DNA of 19,077 nt, from contig JAWXCM010000114.1 of NCBI GenBank assembly GCA_034408745.1, positions 1-19,077 on the forward strand, given 5' to 3'. Under the pieces are notes generated by a model. That model was not told the origin of the DNA, searched no databases, and saw nothing but the letters and a program-made list of their open reading frames with translations. This stretch comes from JAWXCM01 sp034408745 (GTDB taxonomy: Bacteria > Acidobacteriota > Terriglobia > Bryobacterales > Bryobacteraceae). The position numbers and the translations under genes are program-made. Shown piece by piece: positions 14,587-19,077 of the stretch (positions within the stretch are counted from its first letter, which is position 1; the number at the start of each line of letters is the position of its first letter).

Positions 14587-15985
14587 TCCGCCAGACGGTA
14601 ATTTCGCGATAGTAATTCAGCATGGACTCACATTTGTGGCAGAGCTCGGTTTCCCGCCGAAAGCGCTGGTCGAGTGCCTGCGTCAGCCGCGCGTGAGTCG
14701 GGGGGTCGAAGCCGTGGAACAGCACGAGCTTGCTTCCTGCCCGCGAACCAGACAGGCGCGTTGTGAGCGCCTGGATCTCCGCATCGAGACTGACAGGGTC
14801 GATTCGCCCTTCATAGCCGGGGTGCGCGTCGATGGCAGCCGGAATGGACGATGCGACGACCCGCGACTGGGGTCGCAGGTAGTGTTCCACCGGCAGCCGG
14901 CTTAGGTTCGTAAAAATCACGAGGTCGTCCGATCCAACATTTGTGGTGAGCCAGCGCGCGGTCCAGCGGGCGTCGCACTCGTCACTGCGCGTGGCTGCCA
15001 GCACCAGTGTCAGCAGAATAGACGGCAGTACGACGGCGGCCAGCGCGGTTCGCGAGGAGATTCGACCCGAGATCCAGGTGCCGAGCGCAAGCGCCAGCGC
15101 AGGAAGCGCGACCACCGTAAAGCGAGGCCAAAACACAGGCTGCAGGAAGGAAATCGCGAAGGGGATGCCGAGTGCGAGCAGCCACAGCAACCACGGCGTC
15201 GCGTCGACGCTGGTCTCCTTTCGCCGGAAGACGAGCCCGACTGCGGCCACCACAGCGGCCGCCCCGCCCTGCATCAGTGCCACCTCAATGGGCGCAGACC
15301 ACTCCGGGGGCTTCAGCCAGGCAAGGTTATCAGCCGTGCGGCCCGCCTGCGCAAGCAAAACCGGAAGCCACAACGCGCCATAAGGGGCCAGCGAGGGCAC
15401 CGCGGCGAGCGTCATCCACCCCAGCCGATGCGTTCGCCACCTTGCAAGATGGACCACCGCGACGGCTGCCAGGAGGAAGAAGAACCAGATGTGCGTGAAC
15501 GATCCAGCGATGTTGGCGGCCACGAACGCTGCCCACCATCTCCATGACAGCCGGTCCTCTTCGACAAAACGAAGCCAAAACAGAATCGAGAGCGCCGCGG
15601 TGAGTTCCAGCAGCGTGTACATCCGAACGAGTTGTGCGGCGACACTCCCAAGCGGACTTGCCAGCAGCACGGCAGCACACACAGCGGCACGTTCTGGCCC
15701 GAGGCGTCGCTGCGCGGTCAGAAACACGGTCGCTCCAGCCGCCATATGCAGCAGCAGCGACAATGCCCTCGACCCGGCCTCGGTGGCGCCGGCAAGTGGT
15801 ACCCACAGGCGCAGCAGGAGGTAATAAAGAGGAGGGTGGACGTCTGACCGAAGCTGCGCCATCATCGACCCAAACGGGAGGGCGACCGTGTGCAGGCTCC
15901 ATATTTCGTCGGAGCGGAAGGACTGCCCAAGCCCGATCACGCCAGTACTGGCGGTCAACGCGAGCAGGAGCAAACGGAGGCGCAC
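14579..15985 (-). CDS. GT39/ArnT-like membrane glycosyltransferase
   Basis: This 468-residue polytopic protein resembles GT-C dolichyl- or undecaprenyl-phosphate-sugar mannosyltransferases (PMT, ArnT and relatives). The first loop has the catalytic acidic pair Asp26-Glu27 (SFRSDEIWSLH) and then VHPPLYYLLLRLW (His50-Tyr55), the classic HPPLYY motif. About nine or ten further helices follow, then a C-terminal soluble part of about 120 residues (DLVIFTNLSRLPVEHYL). Such enzymes move sugars from a lipid carrier to protein or lipid on the outer face of the inner membrane. The start is GTG at 15985, which lies inside a 10-bp inverted repeat. It follows the mosaic secreted-protein gene by 37 bp and may be co-transcribed with it. 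Confidence 0.83.
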   Translation of the reverse strand: MRLRLLLLALTASTGVIGLGQSFRSDEIWSLHTVALPFGSMMAQLRSDVHPPLYYLLLRLWVPLAGATEAGSRALSLLLHMAAGATVFLTAQRRLGPERAAVCAAVLLASPLGSVAAQLVRMYTLLELTAALSILFWLRFVEEDRLSWRWWAAFVAANIAGSFTHIWFFFLLAAVAVVHLARWRTHRLGWMTLAAVPSLAPYGALWLPVLLAQAGRTADNLAWLKPPEWSAPIEVALMQGGAAAVVAAVGLVFRRKETSVDATPWLLWLLALGIPFAISFLQPVFWPRFTVVALPALALALGTWISGRISSRTALAAVVLPSILLTLVLAATRSDECDARWTARWLTTNVGSDDLVIFTNLSRLPVEHYLRPQSRVVASSIPAAIDAHPGYEGRIDPVSLDAEIQALTTRLSGSRAGSKLVLFHGFDPPTHARLTQALDQRFRRETELCHKCESMLNYYREITVWRTQ

Positions 15986-16011
15986 TCACCTTATATCGGC
16001 GGTGCGCCTCC
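15976..16011 (-). promoter_or_regulatory. 10-bp inverted repeat burying the GT39 start codon
   Basis: On the minus strand GGAGGCGCAC (16011-16002) is followed by a 16-nt loop and GTGCGCCTCC (15985-15976), a perfect 10-bp match. The first three bases of the second arm are the GTG start codon, and the first arm carries the only Shine-Dalgarno-like GGAGG. The loop holds a -10-like GATATA (15997-15992) ending 6 nt before the GTG. The upstream gene stops 11 bp before the first arm, so the stem could also act as its terminator, though no U-run follows. Confidence 0.5.
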
Positions 16012-16022
16012 TGGGGTTCAGT

Positions 16023-19000
16023 CTAGTTGAGAAGCTGCCCGAACTCGGCCGAGTTGAGGAAGTTCGGGATCAGCGTGGGAACAGCGGCGGGATTTGCCGT
16101 CAGGGTATTCACCAGATTCGTGAACTCCGCCGGGGTGGCGTCGCGTGACAGCAGCGTTGCGTACAAAAGTGCCGTAGTCAGCCGCGGCCCGGCGGTGATC
16201 TGGAACTCGGGTGAGTTCAGAAAGTTCATTCCAACCTGTATGCGAGACAGGAAGGAAAGCGACCCCGCATGGAAGGCGACCTCGTCAGCCGCGGCTTCCC
16301 GGAGCAGAATGTAGCGGTAGAGCAGCCGTACAAACTGCTCATTCGACGGCGAGCCGTGAGTCAGCGCGTACTCCGGCGCGTTCAGGAAGTTGCTGACCAG
16401 CGACAACTGATTCACCTGATTGCCCGCCAGCGCATTTCGCTGAAACAGCCAGCCCCCGAACTCGGCGTCACGCGCGAGGAGACCCACGTAAAGACCGCCG
16501 ATAAACCGGCCCGAGAAGTTAAACTCCTGCGTGTTGTACAGCATGCTGACGAAACTCGCGCGGGTGTGCTGACCCGTGTTCAGGGTGCCTACGTGAAACG
16601 CAACTTCGTTCGGAGCGGGCATCCGGCCGAAGAAGTTGAAGTACATCTGCGTCACGAAGCGTTCATCGGCTGAGAGCGTCGACCCGGCCTGCGAGATCGG
16701 AACGCTGACGCCCGGAAGAGACGCTGTGGTGTTGCGGGAGCGAGGCGTCAGGTTTGGGTAGATCGTGTAGAAAATAGTGGTGGTGCCGGTGCCGGTCTCA
16801 GGCGTGAGCTGGAGCCAGGGTGCAGCGCTGGTCGACCGCCAGGTGCAGGAAGGCGACGATGCGGTAAAGACGATAGTCCCCGCCTGCAGCGGACTGCCGG
16901 CCGTAACGGAAACCACGGTGGGAGTGAACGTGCATCCGCCCGCGGCGGCCGCTGCCTGTGCAATCTGGACAACCCGGTCTCCCGCGGTGATGGTTGCCAG
17001 GCGGGCGACGCCTGTGTTGTTCGCCGCCGCCGTCCAGCTCACGGTACCGTTGCCGCTGCCCGTTGCGCCCGAGGTGATGGTCAGCCAGGTCGCGGAGGAA
17101 GCGATTGTGTAATTGCACACCCCGGATACGGAGACCGTAAAGGATCCCGACGATCCGGCTGCGTTGGCGGCGTCACTGGTGCGGCTGAGCGTCAGGGTGC
17201 AGGCAGACCCTGCCTGCGTAACCGAAAGCGATGCATTTCCGATCAGCACCGAACCGGTTCGAGGCGATGACGAATTGGGTGCGACGTTGACGGCAACCGT
17301 CGCCGAGCCCGTTCCGGATGTCGCCCCGGAGGAGGTCAGCCAGGCGAAGTTGGAAACAATGCTCCAGGTACAACCAGCAGCGGTGGTCAACGCGACATTG
17401 ACGCTGCCACCCGCAGCCGCCGGTGAAATGGATACCGGGTTCAGGCTGTAAGAGCAGCCCGCACCGGTCTGCGAAACAGTCAGGGTCTTGTCCGCAATCG
17501 TGACGTCAGCCGAGCGCGCCCCGCCGACATTGGCGTCCACCGTAAAGGCAATCGAGCCGGTACCCGTGCCCGATGCCGGGGTGGTGAAGTGGATCCAGCT
17601 GGCGGCTGTCGCTCCACTCCAGGCGCATCCGCTGCCGGTGAGGATATTGAAGCTGCCGGGCCTCGAGGAAGTATCGAAGCTGAGCTGTGTAGACTGCACT
17701 TCATACGTACACGGAGTCTCGGCCTCAGACACCCGGACCAGGAACGTGTCCTGTCCTCGCTGCGGAGCCACGCTGGTTCCCGCATTCACCGGGAAGTTGT
17801 AGAAGCCGTCTCCAGCCACCCAGAATCCACCTGGACCAACGGCAATTCCGCCCGCGTAGTCGTCACCTGCGCCTCCCAGATACGTGGAGAACAGCAGTTG
17901 TGTGCCGGCGGCATTCAGCTTGGCCGCAAAACCGTCGAGCCTGGAGCGCAACCCCGCAAAAACGGTGCCATTCGGGAGGGTGTGCAAAGTCTCGAAGCTG
18001 GCATCGGAGTAGGAGGTGGCCGCCAGAGTCCAGGAGGTCGCACCATCTGTCGTCCGAAACAGGCCCTGATACTCCGAGCCGGCATACACAACATCCGGGT
18101 TCGCCGGATCGATTACCCAGGCCGTCTCAGTCAACACCGGACTGAGATTTCGTGGCGCAAACGTCTGGCCGTTGTTGGCGCTCCGCTGGACAGCAGTGCC
18201 GCTGAACGCATATACGATGTCCGGGTTGGACGGGGCGAGCAGCACCTTCCGCCAGGCGCCGGCCAGCACACTGGTAAACGAAGTCCCGCCGTTGGTGCTG
18301 CGCTGCACGCCGGTGTTGGTCGCCGCCAGCACTATCGCCGAGTTCCTCGGGTCCATGCTGACGTGATTTACTTCCGACCCCGCCAGAGAGGTGGTCCAGA
18401 TGGCGCCGCCGTTGGTGCTGCGGATCAGCCCGCCAGGCGTACCAGCCGCGATCAGGAGTGAGCTGGCCGGATCGACGCTCACCGAGAAAACCGAAGCGGC
18501 GGTGTAGATGGGTGTCCACGTCTGGCCGCCGTCGAGCGAGCGGTACAGGCCCGTAGTGGTGCCCGCAAGGAATGCGCCTGCAGTAGCCGGGGCGGGCACA
18601 ATGTCGAAGATTGAGCCGATCAAGGTGTCGACTTTGGTCCAGCTGGTGCCCTGGTTGGTGGATCGGAACAGCGTCGAACCAGACGCAGCCAGCAACACCT
18701 GGGTGTTCGCGGGATCGCTTGCCACTACCGAGATGGCCGCACTGTCGACAATACCCGAGTCGGCTCCGGTAAACGTCGCCGCGCTGCCTCGGATTAACAG
18801 ATCGCTGCCGCCGCTCTTGAGCGGCTTAATGGCGTTCGCCGTTGCCAGCCGCCCACCCGTCAGCCCCGCCAGATAGACGTTGTTCGCCGAATCCAGGGAC
18901 AATCCAAGTCCTGAGTCGGACCGGGCGCCTCCAAAGTACGTCGAGAAAACGAATCCCGTCCCAGGCCCGTTCAACTTCGCCACAAACGCGTCGCCCGCAC

Positions 19001-19077
19001 CGCCATAGGTGCTCTGCAGTGCGTTAACCAGCGGGAAGTTCAAAGAGCCAGTCGAGCCGACAATCACGGGCAGACCA
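16023..19077 (-). CDS. Giant secreted mosaic protein: SBBP, BNR, BACON, DUF4214 (5' end outside window)
   Basis: About 1,017 codons are visible and the frame stays open to the right edge, so the GTG at 19067 is not the real start. Numbered from that codon: an SBBP beta-propeller blade (1-90; NFPLVNALQSTYGGAGDAF, then FSTYFGG); six BNR-like blades (about 110-365) marked by STNQGTSW, SLDGGQTW, STNGGAIW, STNGGTSF, SANNGQTF and TTDGATSW; a second SBBP block (about 370-445; DGFAAKLNAAGTQLLFSTYL); four BACON domains (about 453-795), each opening with Cys and having a second Cys about 27 residues later; and DUF4214-like helical repeats (about 797-1014; FFGRMPAPNE, LLSRDATPAE). This suggests a secreted carbohydrate- or matrix-binding protein. 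No catalytic domain is visible in this part. Confidence 0.9.
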   Translation of the reverse strand, partial: GLPVIVGSTGSLNFPLVNALQSTYGGAGDAFVAKLNGPGTGFVFSTYFGGARSDSGLGLSLDSANNVYLAGLTGGRLATANAIKPLKSGGSDLLIRGSAATFTGADSGIVDSAAISVVASDPANTQVLLAASGSTLFRSTNQGTSWTKVDTLIGSIFDIVPAPATAGAFLAGTTTGLYRSLDGGQTWTPIYTAASVFSVSVDPASSLLIAAGTPGGLIRSTNGGAIWTTSLAGSEVNHVSMDPRNSAIVLAATNTGVQRSTNGGTSFTSVLAGAWRKVLLAPSNPDIVYAFSGTAVQRSANNGQTFAPRNLSPVLTETAWVIDPANPDVVYAGSEYQGLFRTTDGATSWTLAATSYSDASFETLHTLPNGTVFAGLRSRLDGFAAKLNAAGTQLLFSTYLGGAGDDYAGGIAVGPGGFWVAGDGFYNFPVNAGTSVAPQRGQDTFLVRVSEAETPCTYEVQSTQLSFDTSSRPGSFNILTGSGCAWSGATAASWIHFTTPASGTGTGSIAFTVDANVGGARSADVTIADKTLTVSQTGAGCSYSLNPVSISPAAAGGSVNVALTTAAGCTWSIVSNFAWLTSSGATSGTGSATVAVNVAPNSSSPRTGSVLIGNASLSVTQAGSACTLTLSRTSDAANAAGSSGSFTVSVSGVCNYTIASSATWLTITSGATGSGNGTVSWTAAANNTGVARLATITAGDRVVQIAQAAAAAGGCTFTPTVVSVTAGSPLQAGTIVFTASSPSCTWRSTSAAPWLQLTPETGTGTTTIFYTIYPNLTPRSRNTTASLPGVSVPISQAGSTLSADERFVTQMYFNFFGRMPAPNEVAFHVGTLNTGQHTRASFVSMLYNTQEFNFSGRFIGGLYVGLLARDAEFGGWLFQRNALAGNQVNQLSLVSNFLNAPEYALTHGSPSNEQFVRLLYRYILLREAAADEVAFHAGSLSFLSRIQVGMNFLNSPEFQITAGPRLTTALLYATLLSRDATPAEFTNLVNTLTANPAAVPTLIPNFLNSAEFGQLLN
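18030..18690 (-). repeat. Six BNR-like repeats with partial DNA-level identity
   Basis: Six protein repeats of about 40 codons each centre on an S/T-x-D/N-x-G-x-x-W/F signature. Two copies still share a 17-nt identical stretch, CCGCCGTTGGTGCTGCG, at 18286-18302 and 18406-18422, exactly 120 bp apart. This suggests fairly recent duplication or conversion between neighbouring blades. Confidence 0.6.

Noticed and set aside
17589..18461. 290-codon plus-strand open frame opposite the mosaic protein
   Set aside because: It is a shadow frame of repetitive BACON/BNR coding sequence with Arg/Gly-rich composition.
1..19077. Defence island, biosynthetic cluster or other new multigene system
   Set aside because: Most genes belong to families common in acidobacterial chromosomes, strands change often, and no toxin, nuclease-helicase or synthase set groups together.

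Overview
The window looks like chromosome of an acidobacterium, most likely of the Bryobacterales/Solibacter type. No marker gene settles this. The inference rests on high GC with strong third-position bias, a 1,235-residue Oar-type TonB-dependent receptor with an N-terminal carboxypeptidase-regulatory domain, a Tat-exported sulfatase, a PEP-CTERM protein, and a giant secreted mosaic protein (SBBP, BNR, BACON, DUF4214) of a kind common in that group. I see no tRNA, rRNA, CRISPR array, insertion sequence or integrase.

Layout. 2-642: end of a Glu/Lys-rich coiled-coil gene overlapping an unrecognised 143-residue gene. 602-1273, minus strand: a small secreted carboxypeptidase-regulatory-like protein and an HNH protein. 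The HNH gene diverges, only 12 bp away, from an iduronate-2-sulfatase-like gene (1286-2683). 2766-3931: a PEP-CTERM protein, convergent and overlapping with an unknown 135-residue gene. 4030-7809, plus strand: a 3D-domain protein, a MoxR-type AAA+ ATPase, a divergent YchF/OLA1-like NTPase and an MFS transporter. 7822-7852: a perfect hairpin. 7873-11580, minus strand: the TonB-dependent receptor, with a good promoter overlapped by a palindrome. 11824-14574, plus strand: an unrecognised six-helix membrane protein and a membrane-anchored spermidine-synthase-like protein. 14579-19077, minus strand: a GT39/ArnT-like membrane glycosyltransferase downstream of the mosaic secreted protein, which runs off the right edge.

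How the genes might work together. Much of the content concerns the envelope and surface: sulfated-glycan breakdown, outer-membrane uptake, anchored or secreted propeller proteins, glycosyl transfer and a wall-associated 3D domain. Partners expected for several of them are absent here: a sulfatase-activating enzyme, an exosortase, and the DUF58/vWA partners of MoxR. I see no defence island and no coherent new multigene system.

The strongest unexplained signal is regulatory. Several start codons are preceded, 5-8 nt away, by an AT-rich -10-like hexamer and have no usable Shine-Dalgarno site, which suggests leaderless or nearly leaderless transcripts. Other points worth checking are a 10-bp inverted repeat that buries the start codon of the glycosyltransferase, an MFS gene whose first helix lies upstream of any canonical start codon, and a YchF-like protein with a rewritten switch II.
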